A stretch of DNA of 64,000 bases from Rhinopithecus roxellana. Lineage: Eukaryota; Chordata; Mammalia; Primates; Cercopithecidae. Within the stretch, counting starts at the first letter, position 1, and each line of letters opens with the position of its first letter. The position numbers were made by a program, and so were the translations under genes. Positions 45,426-56,028 of this stretch are shown one piece after another. The notes beneath the pieces are model-generated. The model saw nothing but the letters and a program-made list of their open reading frames with translations. It did not search any database and had not been told where the DNA came from. The stretch is from contig NC_044553.1 in NCBI RefSeq assembly GCF_007565055.1, positions 121,914,978 through 121,978,977 on the forward strand, in the 5' to 3' direction.

Positions 45426-45726
45426 TTTTTCTTTTTTTTTTTTTTTGAGGCGGAGTCTTGCTCTGTCGCCTGGACTGGAGTGCAGTGGCTGGATCTCAGC
45501 TCACTGCAAGCTCCGCCTCCCGGGTTTACGCCATTCTCCTGCCTCAGCCTCCCGAGTAGCTGGGACTACAGGCGCCTGCCACCTCACCCAGCTAGTTTTT
45601 GTATTTTTAGTAGAGACGGGGTTTCACCAGGTTAGCCAGGATGGTCTCGATCTCCTGACCTCGTGATCCGCCCGTCTCGGCCTCCCAAAGTGCTGGGATT
45701 ACAGGCTTGAGCCACCGCGCCCGGCC
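45426..45726 (-). mobile_element. AluYR-like element
   Basis: Reverse Alu with flanks 'ctacctgctggat' and 'ttacctgctggat' and little divergence. Confidence 0.93.
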
Positions 45727-46084
45727 TTACCTGCTGGATTTCTACTGCTTCTCTGAAGCCCCCAGAGCCAGCCAGCCTTGCCCATCCCTGAGCTCCCGTT
45801 ACCCTTCCCAGGCCAGGTGTGAGAGTGGTTGTGTTTATCTGCTGCCCACAGCAGTGGGAGGCCAAGGGGCCTGGGCTGTTGTAGATTCAATAAAAAGCAA
45901 TGAATTGGCTGATCCTTCCCAGCGACTCCTGGCTCTCCAGGAGGATGCCCTAGAGGCACAGATGGGATGATTCTGTAGCCCCTGCTAACTCTGAAATTCC
46001 CTAATGCTGCGGCCTAAGGTCGGGCACCCAAACATCACCCTGCTCAAGTCTCTCCCAACTAAAGAGGAAAAGAAACAATCAGAA

Positions 46085-46388
46085 AACTTTTTTTTTTTTT
46101 TTTTGTTAGATGGAGTCTCGCTCTGTTGCCCAGGCTGGAGTGCAGTGGCATGATCTTGGCTCACTGCAACCTCCGCCTCCCAGGTTCAAGTGATTCCTCT
46201 GCCTCAGCCTCCCAAGTAGCTGGTACTACAGGTGCCCACCACCACCCCTGGCTAACTTTTGTATTTTTTAGTAGAGACGGGGTTTCACCATGTTGTCCAG
46301 GCTGATCTTGAACTCCTGACCTCGAGTGATCTCCCTGCCTTTGGCCTCCCAAAGTGCTGGGATTACAGGCGTGAGCAACCACACTCCT
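46085..46388 (-). mobile_element. AluS-like element
   Basis: Reverse Alu from a T-run at 46087 to 'gcgtgagcaaccacactcc'. Confidence 0.9.
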
Positions 46389-46529
46389 ACAGTAAATGTT
46401 AATAACTATCTCCCACATAAACAAAAGCTCTTGGGGTCCTCCACAATTTTTCATTTGTGAAGGGGTCCTGAGACCCCCGCACCTACCATTTCCTCAGTTA
46501 TCCCTGTTTCTCTCTCTTCTTAGCAACCA

Positions 46530-47727
46530 TGTTTCCTGAAAGCTGCTTCCCCTCCCACTGGCTCCTCAGCCCTGCCTTGTGGCTTCCCATACTGTTCCTG
46601 AAATTGCTCTCACTGAAGCCACAAGGGACCCCCCTGGCATTTCATCCAGTGGACACTCTTCCGTCCTCCTTTCCCTTGACATCTTGGCAGTCTGACCACG
46701 TCGTGCGCCTCCTAGAGACACCTTCCACCCTGGCTCTCCGCACACTGCCTTTTCCTGGTTCTCCGCCTACCTCTCCAGCACTTGTTCCTGACACCTCTTC
46801 TTGCTTTGCTCAGACCACCGGGGCTGGGGTCCTCAGGGCCTGGCCTGGCCCTGTTCTCTCCTCCCGCTACCAGAGGTTTAAGCCCTGTCTCTACATGTAT
46901 GGTTCCCAAGCTTCTAACTCCAGCCCAGCTTTCTCTCCTGACTCCCACACCAATATATCCAGCTGCCCTGAACATCCCCGTGGAAGTCCCTCCTCCCTGC
47001 ACAGGCACCCCTAACTTAAACGCAAGGCTATTTCCCCCAAACTTTTCCAGATCTGCCACTGCCCCAGGAGCCCCAGCCCTACTGTCTCTACCCTCCCTTC
47101 ACTCTGCTTATCGAACCAGCCACCAAATGCTGTCAACCTCACCCCTAAACGATTCTGCAATCCCTCCCCTGTCCATTCCCATTGGCATGCCTCGGCTTGG
47201 GCACCCTTCACCTCCCTCTGGCCTCTCTCCTCCAATCTGACTTCAGCCAGTGTTCTCTCTTAAGCACATCTCTGCCCTGCTCAGAATCCACCAGAGGCCC
47301 CCACTGGCCCAGGAGGAATGCGACCCCGCAGCATGGTACAGCACAGATCACCAGGCCGGCAGTCCTGCCACCTGTCTGGCTCATGTTTCCTGTCCGAGCC
47401 ACTCTGTTCCCGCTGGTCTGAGCTTGCCTCCCCTCAGGCACGTGCTGTTCCCTTACTCTCTGTTCCTCAGACGCCCCTTCTCAGGTTCCCACTCCGAGAA
47501 AGCCAAGAAGGCCTTCTCTGACTTCCCTGCTCAAGTCAGAAGCCCTTTCTGGGTGCTCAAGGCCCTCTTCTCCTCCTATTCCACGCTGAATGGTCACCAT
47601 CAGTTTCTAGACTCCAAGTTCCTCGAGGAGGAGGAGTTCTTTACCGCTGTATCCCCAGTGCCTGGAATGGTGCATGGTACACAGTGGGAGCTTAAGGAAA
47701 TACTTGCTGATTGAACGGCTTGATGGA
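46530..47727 (+). repeat. Long L2 (LINE-2) 3' fragment
   Basis: About 1.2 kb following the L2 order: 'cctacctctccagcacttg', then a 3' end with 'tctagactccaagttcctcgagg', 'tttaccgctgtatccccagtgcctgg' and 'ggtacacagtgggagcttaagg' to 'ttgctgattgaacgg'. The 161-codon frame at its start is a chance or relict frame. Confidence 0.7.
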
Positions 47728-48223
47728 TGCTAGCCCCCTACGTGCAGCTGGCAAGCAGCCCTCCCCACCATCAACTCCCAGGGTAGAGCAGGGCTCTGCT
47801 CTGGCTGGCTGGCAAGAGGCCCAGGAAGCGCAGGAGGCAGCTGTCCAGGGCTCCCTGCCACCTGCTGCCTCCTCCTTTTGTGTTGCCCTCACCAGGCTCC
47901 CAGAAGAACCTGGCTGGACTCCACACTCTTCCTATCAATGGCCAAGACACAACGCCGCCAAGACAGGAGCACACGGCCCAGGCATGGCACCTCCCCAGTC
48001 ACAACGGCTGCACAATTTGATCGGAGTTGACCCTGCCAGGGACACCCAGACCAATCCAGGACACCGGCCGCAAGAACAGCAGCTACACATACTACCCAGC
48101 CTGCCCCACACATCATCCCACAGCATCGTCCCCTCACAGAGACTGAACTCATGCCCAGAGGGCTGAAGGCTTTTCCTGAGGTGACTGGGCAATGAGGAGG
48201 AGGCTCGGTTGGACTCTCAAGAC

Positions 48224-48377
48224 ACTTTTTTTTTTTAAATTTCCTTTGTACTTTTTATAGAGATGGGGTCTCACTATGTTGTCCAGGCTGGTCTCGAATT
48301 CCTGGGCTCAAGTGATTCTCCCACCTTGACCTCCCAAAGTGCTGGGATTACAGGCATGAGCCACCATGTCCAGCCCT
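48224..48377 (-). mobile_element. Free left Alu monomer (FLAM-like), reverse
   Basis: One monomer, 'tttttatagagatggggtctc' to 'gccaccatgtccagcc'. Confidence 0.78.
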
Positions 48378-49179
48378 TGACCTCAAGCTCTTCTGCTGCT
48401 AAACCCTGTCATTTTGGCTCTGCCCCATTCTTCAAGTCCAGCGGTTGAGTAGCACTAAGAGGCCACTCCTGATGAGAAGCTCAGGACCAGGCTGAGATCC
48501 CGGAGCTGTGATCTGTCCCCAAGAGCTAGACAAGAACATCTGGGGACAGGCAGAGGGTAAACTTGGGGCCCACAGTCCAGTGTGGGTGAGCCGGGGCAGG
48601 GAATGGTAATGGGGAAGGCACAGGCAACACCACATCCCGGAGGCAACAGTGAGCACTCAGACTCTGAAAGCAAAAGAGACACCAGGTCCTCCAGGCTACA
48701 GGTCCCTGCCGTCAGCCTTGCCTTAGAAGTTGTCATCACCCTACCCTAACCTACAGGCTCCTTTGGCAGGACCCCAGGGTTCTGTTAGGGACCTCCCCAG
48801 CTGTTAGGAAGAGGCAGCCGCTGGCCCTGCAGCTGGAGGAAGAGCTGGTCTGAGCTCCAAGCCTGCCAGCCTCCTTGGGGCAGCTGGGCAGGATGAGACA
48901 GAGTCCAGGTCGGTGGCAAGGACACTGCTCACAGCGCTGCCAAGTAGAGCATGAGCTGAATTCTGCACAACTCAGGGGGCACTATTTGCATGTGTAAGGC
49001 ATGAACTGTACCCATGAGAGTGATGTCACCTGCTAATTCTGCCTGCCCAGCTGCCCCTCCCTGGGAGAGAGGGAAGGAGAGGAAGATGGAGCCCTTTCCC
49101 TTCTTAGGAGCCTTCCAGGGCATCACCACCTTGCTTGCCCCAAACCCCCACCTGAGAAAGAACCACATTCCAGCCCAGC
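48378..49179. other. Intergenic DNA between the two convergent genes
   Basis: No recognised repeat or gene. It lies downstream of the inferred CHAC1 3' end. Confidence 0.45.
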
Positions 49180-49909
49180 ACAGATAAAGAGATAGTTTTA
49201 TGGATAACAGTATGGGACAGACTGGGAAGGTGTCAGGGCCAGTAGTGATGAGCTTCCCAGGAATAGACCAACACACAGGCAGGAGTGGCCCAGACAAGTA
49301 GATAGACAGACAGAGGGACAGGGAAACCACCAAATGAGTAAGAGGCCCAGGCCAGGCTCAGCAGCTGTGTCCAGGCATCAGCTCCAGCTCTGCCCTGGGG
49401 AACCAGTGGAGGAGAAGGGCTGGCCGGGGCCTCAGTCCTTGCAGAGCTCCTTCTCTTCATGCCCTACTATCCCCGTCCAGCCTGCTGGGATCCTTGGCAG
49501 GTGGAATTCCCAGGGCTATGGATGGCTGGGCTGAGTGAGCAGAGGATCGAGGCTCTTGGAGACTCCCTGGGGAGGTGGAGGCCTGGGTGGTATGGGGTTA
49601 GCAGCAGCACTTGGGGGAATCTAGTCAAGTTCCAGGATGGGGCCACTGCTCAGCAGGGCCCCCTGTGTCCAGGGCAGGCCCTCCGCCTGCCCACCACACC
49701 AACATGGTGCAATAAATAAAGTTTCAAGTAGTAAGTTTAAAGCAGGAGAGCTGGAGGCTGGCAGATAGGCAGGGGCTGAGAAAGAGAAGCCTCCAGCCAC
49801 CTACCATGTCTGCTCAGTGGGCTCAAGTGGTCGTAAGTCTGTCTTGTGCACTGGAGGGGGTGTCTGGCCTTGATGTCCACATGGGCACTCCCCGCAGGGG
49901 CTCAGCCCC
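49180..49909 (-). other. CHAC1: CHAC1 3' UTR (end inferred)
   Basis: About 0.73 kb from the stop to a likely cleavage site just past a CATAAA on the minus strand. Length fits a mRNA of about 1.5-1.7 kb. The exact end is inferred. Confidence 0.6.
49197..49202 (-). terminator. CHAC1: Candidate CHAC1 polyadenylation signal (CATAAA variant)
   Basis: Minus-strand CATAAA, a weak hexamer variant, followed by a TG-rich stretch (complement of about 49150-49180). No canonical minus-strand AATAAA was seen nearby. Confidence 0.45.
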
Positions 49910-50311
49910 TCACACCAGTGCCAGAGCCTGCTCAGTGGGGCAGAAGCAGGGCAACATGGTGCCCACAGCGTCCACGATGGCTGCCAGGTGCTCATCCTGT
50001 GCCTGAGGCCCACAGAGCTGCATGAAGTCTGCCAGACGCAGCAAGTATTCAAGGTTGTGGCCGGAAAAGCCCCGGCAGGCCAGGATCTGCGTGGCGATGG
50101 CCTCTTCAGGCGCAGGGCCCAGGTAGCCAGGGTTCTGCGGGGTGGCCACATAGGCCAATGCCTTCAGTGGTTGGTCAGGAGAATCTTGGGGATAGAAGGT
50201 GACCTCCTTGGTATCGTAGCCACCAAGTACTGCCTCTCGCACATTTAGGTACTTCAGGGCCTCGCTTACCTGCTCCCCTTGCACCTGGTATGCCACGCCC
50301 CAAGTGCAGCC
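49910..50311 (-). CDS. CHAC1: CHAC1 coding exon 3
   Basis: It begins GCTWGVAYQV, contains catalytic Glu115 in NVREAVLGG, and ends EQALALV with the stop at 49910-49912. Intron 2 (50312-51432) holds two Alus. Confidence 0.97.
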   Translation of the reverse strand, partial: GCTWGVAYQVQGEQVSEALKYLNVREAVLGGYDTKEVTFYPQDSPDQPLKALAYVATPQNPGYLGPAPEEAIATQILACRGFSGHNLEYLLRLADFMQLCGPQAQDEHLAAIVDAVGTMLPCFCPTEQALALV

Positions 50312-52106
50312 CTGGGAAGAAATAAGGACACCCAAGGTCAGTTATGACAGCTCCTTGCTGCTCCCTCTCCTATGCTAGCATGCCACCCCCACCCAGGACT
50401 GTGCTCTCTAAGGGAGGCTGTGGTAGGCTGATGAGCCATCTGGTGGCAGTACCTCAAACCATTGTTCCCTCTTTCTTAAGAACAGTTGAAAGGCCAGGTG
50501 TGGTGGCTTATGTTTATAATCCCAACACTTTGGGAGGCCAAGGCAGGTGGATCACTTCAGGTCAGGTGGTCGAGACTAGCCTGGCCAACATGGTGAAACC
50601 CCATCTCTACTAAAAATACAAAAATTAGCCAGGCATGGTGGTGCACACCTGTAATCCCAGCTACTTGGGAGAGTGAGGCAGTAGAATCATTTGAACCCAG
50701 GAGGTGGAGGTTGCAGTGACTTCAGCCTGGGTGACAAGGGCAAGACTCTGTCTTAAAAAGAAAAGAAGAAAAAAAAAAAGAAAAGAAATAGTTGAGGCCA
50801 GATGCAGTAGCTCACGCCTGTAATCCCAGCACTTTGGGAGGCTGAGGCGGGCAGATCACTTGAGGTCAGGAGTTCCAGACCAGTCTGGCCAATATGGTGA
50901 AACTCTGTCTCTACTAAAAATACAAAAACTAGCTGAGTGTGGTGGTGCATGCCTGTAATCCCGGCTACTCAGGAGGCTGAAGTGGGAGAATCGTTTGAAC
51001 CTGAAAGGCAGAGGTTGCAGTGAGCCAAGATCACATCACTGCACTCCAGCCTGGGCAACAGAGCGAGACTCTGTCTCAAAAACAGACAAACAAAACAAAA
51101 CAACAACAATAGCAACAAAAAACAGTTGACAAAGTGGCCTAGTAGCAGGGAAGACAGGGTTCCTCCTCAACGTGTGGTCCAGGATGTGGTGGCATCGCCT
51201 GTAAGCCTGTTAGGAATGCTGTGTCCCAGGACCCACTGTCATGCTACTGAACTAAGATCTGCATTCTAACAAGATCCTCATGTGATTTGGTGAGAAGCAC
51301 TGAGCTAGAACACATTTCTACTCTGCCAGAGAAGCATCAAACAGAACTAGCCTGCAGCCAAGAGCCTATGAGCTCTACCTGCCATCCCCCTTCACCCTGG
51401 GCCAGGGTCCCCTTCATGATTCAGGCACTTACCTCATGATCTTCAAGGAGCGTCACCACACGGCCAGGCTAGGGAGGGAAGAAAGATTTTGCAACAGACA
51501 AGTTAGAAATCAGCTCTGCCATCAGCAAGGAAACCTTTATCAATCCCGCTGGCCTGGCCTCAGAGTGCCCCGCTCTGCACGCTCAGATTCCCATTCATGC
51601 AGGGGAAGGTGGGGGAGTGATGCACGGATGCAGGAGAAACAGTAAGACAGATGTCAGTGGTCCCAACTGGTGATCAACACAGGGATCCACAGGTTCACAG
51701 ACTCCTGCCATCACAGTGATGCACTGGACACATACATTTAAATAAGCCACAAACCCCAGACACAGGTTTACACATTTCTTTCTATTGGCCAGAAAGCCCC
51801 GGACATTCCAGGGCACTGGTGCCCAGTATCCCGCCCCCAACCCCCTCACTCCCCTGGGCACGGATGGATGCTCACCATCTTGTCGCTGCCCCGATGGAAG
51901 GTGTCTCCCTGCCAGAAACGGCGGCTGTAACCGCGCACGAAGCCCACACGGCTGTCGCTGTAGGCGAAATCGGGCCTCCATACCAGGGAGCCGTACCCGA
52001 AAATCCACAGAGCTTGAGGGTCGCCGTCGTTTCGGGGGAACTGAGCGGACGGTGTAGGGGACTGTGAGGCGGGCGGGGTGTTCGAGGCTGCAGACCCCTG
52101 CTTCAT
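49910..52106 (-). CDS. CHAC1: CHAC1, glutathione-specific gamma-glutamylcyclotransferase 1 (3 exons)
   Basis: CHAC1 is a cytosolic enzyme that cleaves reduced glutathione to 5-oxoproline and Cys-Gly. It is induced by ATF4 in the unfolded-protein and amino-acid responses and is reported to restrain Notch maturation. Coding exons on the minus strand are 52106-51876 (77 codons), 51468-51433 (12 codons) and 50311-49910 (133 codons plus stop); all junctions are in phase 0 with GT/AG borders. The product is 222 residues, the human length. Residues 38-41 are YGSL, the substrate-binding loop of the gamma-glutamylcyclotransferase fold. The catalytic glutamate falls at residue 115 (NVREAV), as known for human CHAC1. 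From memory, human has K where this has E at residue 106 (VSEALKY) and A where this has S in YPQDSPDQP. An upstream in-frame ATG (complement of 52230-52232) would add 42 residues, matching the 264-residue annotation known in human. Confidence 0.97.
50492..50782 (+). mobile_element. AluS-like element in CHAC1 intron 2
   Basis: Forward Alu with a short deletion in its right monomer ('gcagtgacttcagcctgg'). The flank 'acagttga' recurs beyond it. Confidence 0.88.
50796..51120 (+). mobile_element. Second AluS-like element in CHAC1 intron 2
   Basis: Forward Alu starting 'ggccagatgcagtagctc'. The tail is rich in CAAAA and CAA, followed by 'acagttga'. Confidence 0.88.
51170..51315. repeat. MER5-like DNA transposon remnant
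   Basis: 'gtgtggtccaggatgtggtggc', 'ctaagatctgcattctaac' and 'tcatgtgatttggtgagaagcactg' fit MER5A. It lies in CHAC1 intron 2. Confidence 0.6.
51433..51468 (-). CDS. CHAC1: CHAC1 coding exon 2 (36-bp micro-exon)
   Basis: Twelve codons, PGRVVTLLEDHE, between a minus-strand acceptor (AG, complement of 51469-51470) and a GTAAGT donor. The exon is too short to show as an isolated frame, but it joins exons 1 and 3 in phase 0. Confidence 0.96.
51876..52106 (-). CDS. CHAC1: CHAC1 coding exon 1
   Basis: The ATG is the complement of 52104-52106. The exon encodes MKQGSAASNT to RGSDKM, including the WIFGYGSLVWRP core. The donor (GTGAG on the minus strand) is 51871-51875. Intron 1 is 407 bases. Confidence 0.97.
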
Positions 52107-52241
52107 GGTGCCGGGCACAGGGATAGGCCCAGGCGGCCTCCGGGGCTGGTCTCCGGCGTGGGCACGGAAAGACCGACGGACGCACACACCTGGCCTGGCA
52201 CCGCTCGGTCGCTCCAGCTGAGCGCCCCCCATGGAGGCACC

Positions 52242-52249
52242 CTTTAAAC
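52242..52249 (-). promoter_or_regulatory. CHAC1: TATA-like TTTAAA of CHAC1
   Basis: Minus strand 'gtttaaag'. If used, transcription would start near 52215, downstream of the 264-residue ATG, so that longer form would need a more upstream start. Tentative. Confidence 0.4.
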
Positions 52250-52294
52250 CCTCTTGCCGGGAGACCACGCCCACCACGGCCAGCTGCCGCGGTG

Positions 52295-52386
52295 ATTGGG
52301 GCGGGGCAAATCCCCTTTTGGCCAATCAACTTCGGATTGTGCTTCTCACTTAACCCCGCCCCGGGCCCAGCGCGCCCGCTGATTGG
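52295..52386 (-). promoter_or_regulatory. CHAC1: CCAAT boxes and GC boxes of the CHAC1 promoter
   Basis: Minus-strand CCAAT occurs at 52295-52299 and 52382-52386, and a plus-strand CCAAT at 52322-52326. GC boxes are 'ggggcggggc' (52298-52307) and 'ccccgcccc' (about 52354). Confidence 0.6.
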
Positions 52387-52420
52387 TTCGGCTCCACCTC
52401 TGTGGCAAACCTGGCAGGAG

Positions 52421-52429
52421 TGATGCAAC
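52421..52429 (-). promoter_or_regulatory. CHAC1: ATF4/CEBP composite element (AARE/CARE)
   Basis: Minus strand GTTGCATCA (plus 'tgatgcaac') exactly matches the amino-acid response element core bound by ATF4 with C/EBP. It lies about 315 bases upstream of the 222-residue start, compatible with the ATF/CRE element described for human CHAC1. Confidence 0.8.
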
Positions 52430-52449
52430 GACAGGGGAGGTTTCTCTAG

Positions 52450-53610
52450 CGCCGTCATGCAGCAAGGGCGCCTCGGATTGCGTCAGGCGGCGGGCAGGGG
52501 GAACCCACCGGGCACAGGGCGGGCACCGGGAGTCTCCCCAGCCGCCCCCTCATGGCCTGGGCCCCTTGGAGGTACGGCGAGCGAGTCCCAGGCGGTGTCT
52601 GCCCAGCCTTGCCGCTCGTGCACCTGGCCGAGTCCCTGCCAGCCTAGGTGGCACAGACTCAGTCCCAAGTCGAGTCCAGGGCACGTCCAGAAGGAGCGCT
52701 CTGGGCGTCGTAAACTTCCGTCTCTGGGGCCCCTCCTGAGATCATGCACTGCGGGAAAGCTGTCGGAGGCACCGTCCACATTCCACTCAGGTGCCTCACG
52801 CCGTTGGCCAGTGTGAGCAAACGGAGAAACTGGGCCGTGGGGGCGGCAGGGGGTTCTGCAGAGACTGCGGGACTGAGTTAGGTAGGCCAGGCGCCTGAAA
52901 CTTACAGACCTCACGTGAGGGCTACGCCCCTGACCAGGCGTGGGACCCCTTGAGCCCAGGTAGGCTCGAGGAAGAGCCTGTTAGAGCGCTTGGATCGGCC
53001 GGCAGTCACTTGGGCTACAAAGGGTATAAAGATGCAAAAGCCAAGCTAGTCTTGCCCCCAAGGCGATGGGTTTAGTTCTTCCTGGACGTGGGATTTTGCA
53101 GCAATGATTAATCCTTAGGCACAAGGTCCCAGGAGCAGCGGGCAAGGAGGGCCCAGTGAGGTCCCCACAAGGCTATGGCCAGCTACTGGTCTTCGTCCTT
53201 GGCTTCTGGCCTCCCAGCCGAGTCCACAGGCCGACTGGGGTTGACCCCCTAAGCAGCAGCAAGGGACTGCCCTCTGGGGATGTCGCTGACTGTAAAAGGG
53301 AAACAGAGGCAGCTGAAGGCCTTCTGTCCAAACTGGCCAAGAGATGGCTGGCAGGGGAAATGTGCAACATGGCTTCTCGTTCGACTCTAATTCAATATTT
53401 AAACTAAACGTGATCTGCACACTTCACATATTCATTCCCAAGGTGTCGCAGACATAAGTGGAAAAGTTGCACAGCAGTGTGTAAAGTACGAAGCTATTTC
53501 TTTAAAACAAACAGTATTCGTGTAAGAAATAATCTGGAAGAATATACCTAAACTGTTAGCAGAGGCTGGCACCAGAGGAGGACTTTCAGTATCAAACTTA
53601 AACATTAATG
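52450..53610. other. Intergenic DNA upstream of CHAC1, no gene seen
   Basis: The left part is CpG-rich promoter flank; the rest is unassigned. Long frames here are products of GC content. Confidence 0.5.
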
Positions 53611-53621
53611 AAAAAGTCTAG

Positions 53622-53919
53622 ATTTTTTTTTTTTCCTTTGAGATGGAGTCTCACTCTGTTGCCCAGGCTGGAGTGCAGTGGCCCAATCTCGGCTCACTGC
53701 AAGCTCTGCCTCTCCGGTTCACACCATTCTCCTGCCTCAGCCTCCCGAGTAGCTGGGACTACAGGCGCCCGCCAACATGCCCAGCTAATTTTTTGTATTT
53801 TTAGTAGAGATGGGGTTTCACCGTGTTACCCAGGATGGTCTCGATCTCCTGACCTCGTGATCCACCCGCCTTGGCCTCCCAAAATGCTGGGATAACAGGT
53901 GTGAGCCACTGCGCCCTGC
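53622..53919 (-). mobile_element. AluY/S-like element
   Basis: Reverse Alu with flanks 'aaaagtctagattttt' and 'aaaagtctggattttt'. Confidence 0.92.
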
Positions 53920-53984
53920 CAAAAGTCTGGATTTTTACAAGGAGCATGAATTACTTTTCCAACCAGGAAAAAAAAAAAAAAAAC

Positions 53985-54001
53985 ATTATATATATATATA
54001 T
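53985..54001. repeat. Short (AT)n run
   Basis: 'ttatatatatatat' directly after an A-run. Confidence 0.85.
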
Positions 54002-54367
54002 GGGCACATGGTCCTTTCTGGTTATTCCTTTCTTTTTCGCTTTCTCTCCATTCCCCACATTCACTCTCCCTCTTCTCTTCTATCCTGTCGCCTTTAGTTC
54101 ATGTGAGCACCTCCTTTGTTGGTAGCTTCTTAGAAGAATGTCCTCTTCTCCATTCACCAGCTGTGGGTTGTAGGCCGGGAAGTGGGAAACTGGTATCCAC
54201 ACACTGTTGAAGTATCTGAATTGGCACAAACAACCCTTTGAGAAAGCAGCTTGGTGATACAAATCAAGAATCATAAAATATCCCTGCCCTTTGACCCAAT
54301 ACTCCTTCAGGAAATTATTCAAAATACGGGAAAAGCCATATGCCTGAATATTTTCAATGCATTGTTA

Positions 54368-54671
54368 CTTTTTTTTTTTTTTTTTTTTTTTTTGAGGCAG
54401 AGTCTCTCTCTGTTGCCCAGGCTGGAGTGCAGTGGCACAATCTCAGCTCACTGCAACCTCCGCTTCCCAGGTTCAAGCGATTCTCCTGCCTCAGCCTCCT
54501 GAGTACCTGGGACTACAGGTAGCTGCCACCATGCCCGGGTAATTTTTGTATTTTTAGTAGACACGGGGTTTCGCCATATTGGCCAGGCTGATCTCAAACT
54601 CCTGGCTGTGATCTGCCCACCTCGGCCTCCCAAAGTGCTGGGATTACAGACATGAGCCACCACTCCTGGCC
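54368..54671 (-). mobile_element. AluS-like element
   Basis: Reverse Alu with a T24 tail and flank 'ttactt' on both sides. Confidence 0.9.
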
Positions 54672-54710
54672 ATTACTTATTATAGCAAAAACAAAAGAAA
54701 AAAACTACTT

Positions 54711-55004
54711 AGCCGGGCGCGGTGTCTCAAGCCTGTAATCCCAGCACTTTGGGAGGCCGAGACGGGCGGATCACGAGGTCAGGAGATCGAGACCATCCTG
54801 GCTAACACGGTGAAACCCCGTCTCTACTAAAAATACAAAAAACTAGCCGGGCGAGGTGGTGGGCGCCTGTAGTCCCAGCTCCTCCGGAGGCTGAGGCAGG
54901 AGAATGGCGTGAACCCGGGAGGCGGAGCTTGCAGTGAGCTGAGATCCGGCCACTGCACTCCAGCCCGGGCGACAGAGCGAGACTCCGCCTCGAAAAAAAA
55001 AAAA
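54711..55004 (+). mobile_element. Young AluYR-like element
   Basis: Forward Alu 'agccgggcgcggtgtctcaag' with 'gatccggccactgc', a pure A-tail and flanks 'aaaactactta'. Confidence 0.93.
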
Positions 55005-55088
55005 AAAAAAAAAACTACTTAAATATCCAAAATTAACTAAATGTTTAAGGAAATTATGTCAATTTACCATTCACATGACAGAAAAATG

Positions 55089-55089
55089 C

Positions 55090-55131
<42 letters not shown>
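55089..55131. repeat. (CA)n microsatellite
   Basis: About 20 CA units with one G interruption at its left edge. Confidence 0.97.
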
Positions 55132-55132
<1 letters not shown>

Positions 55133-55225
55133 GAAAACAACCTAAATACCCAGCAATAATTAGTTACATAAATATGATATAGTCCATTGAATTTGTGCAG
55201 ACATTAGAAACAATTATGTATGTCC

Positions 55226-55522
55226 GGCCGGGTGCAGTGGTTCACGCCTGTAATCTTAACACTGTGGGAGGCCAAGGTGGGCAGATTGCCTGAGCTCAGG
55301 AGTTCGAGACCAGCCTGGGCAACACGGTGAAACCCCGTCCCTACTAAAAATACAAAAAAAAATTAGCCGGGCATGGTGGTGGGTGCCTGAAATCCCAGTT
55401 ACTTGGGAGGCTGAGGCAGGAGAATTGCTTCAACTCAGGAGGTGGAGGTTGCAGTGAGCCAAGATTGCACCATTGCAGTCCAGCCTGGGCAACAGAGCAA
55501 GACTTCGTCTCGGGAAAAAAAC
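55226..55522 (+). mobile_element. AluS-like element
   Basis: Forward Alu starting 'ggccgggtgcagtggttc', with flanks 'aaacaattatgta' and 'aaacaatgtagta'. Confidence 0.88.
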
Positions 55523-55723
55523 AAACAATGTAGTAAAAATGTGTATGATTGCATATTAAGGCAAAAATGCAAAATATAAATTTTCACATGTACTATTGTT
55601 AAAAACAGTAACAATAAAGATAGGGAGGCAGCAAATACTAGTGTGTTGGGATTGTGAGCAATTCTCTCCTTTGTTTTCCAAGTTGTATAGAAAGTAATGT
55701 TTAAATAATAGTAAGTTAATTTT

Positions 55724-56028
55724 TGCTGGGCGTGGTGGTTCACACCTATAATCCCAGCACTTTGGGAGGCCAAGCAGGAAGATCGCTTGAGCTCTGGAGT
55801 TTGAGACCAACCTGGAAAACATAATGAAACCTCATCTCTACAAAAAATTTTTAAAAATTAGCCCGGCTTAGCGACATACACCTGTCGTCCCAGCTACTCA
55901 GGAGGCTGAGGCAGGAGGGCTGATTGAGCCCAGGAGGTCGAGGCTGCAGTGAGCCATGATTGTGCCACTGCTCTCCAACCTGGGCAACAGAGCAAGATCC
56001 TGTCTAAAAAAAAAAAAAAAAAAAAAAG
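55724..56028 (+). mobile_element. AluJ-like element
   Basis: Forward diverged Alu with flanks 'agttaatttt' and 'agttactttt'. Confidence 0.86.

Larger units (their letters stand above)
51870..52900. promoter_or_regulatory. CHAC1: CpG-rich promoter region of CHAC1
   Basis: CpG dinucleotides are frequent from exon 1 through about 0.7 kb upstream, while most of the window is CpG-poor outside Alus. I judged this by eye; boundaries are approximate. Confidence 0.7.

Noticed and set aside
46529..47240. 161- and 152-codon frames in CT-rich DNA
   Set aside because: They lie inside the L2-like LINE copy. No start context or family match.
49712..49722. Plus-strand AATAAATAAA near the CHAC1 stop
   Set aside because: It is on the strand opposite to CHAC1 and no plus-strand transcript ends there. 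Probably chance within the CHAC1 3' UTR.
51595..52458. 287-codon minus-strand frame covering CHAC1 exon 1
   Set aside because: It is a different frame from CHAC1 and is open because of the CpG-rich composition.
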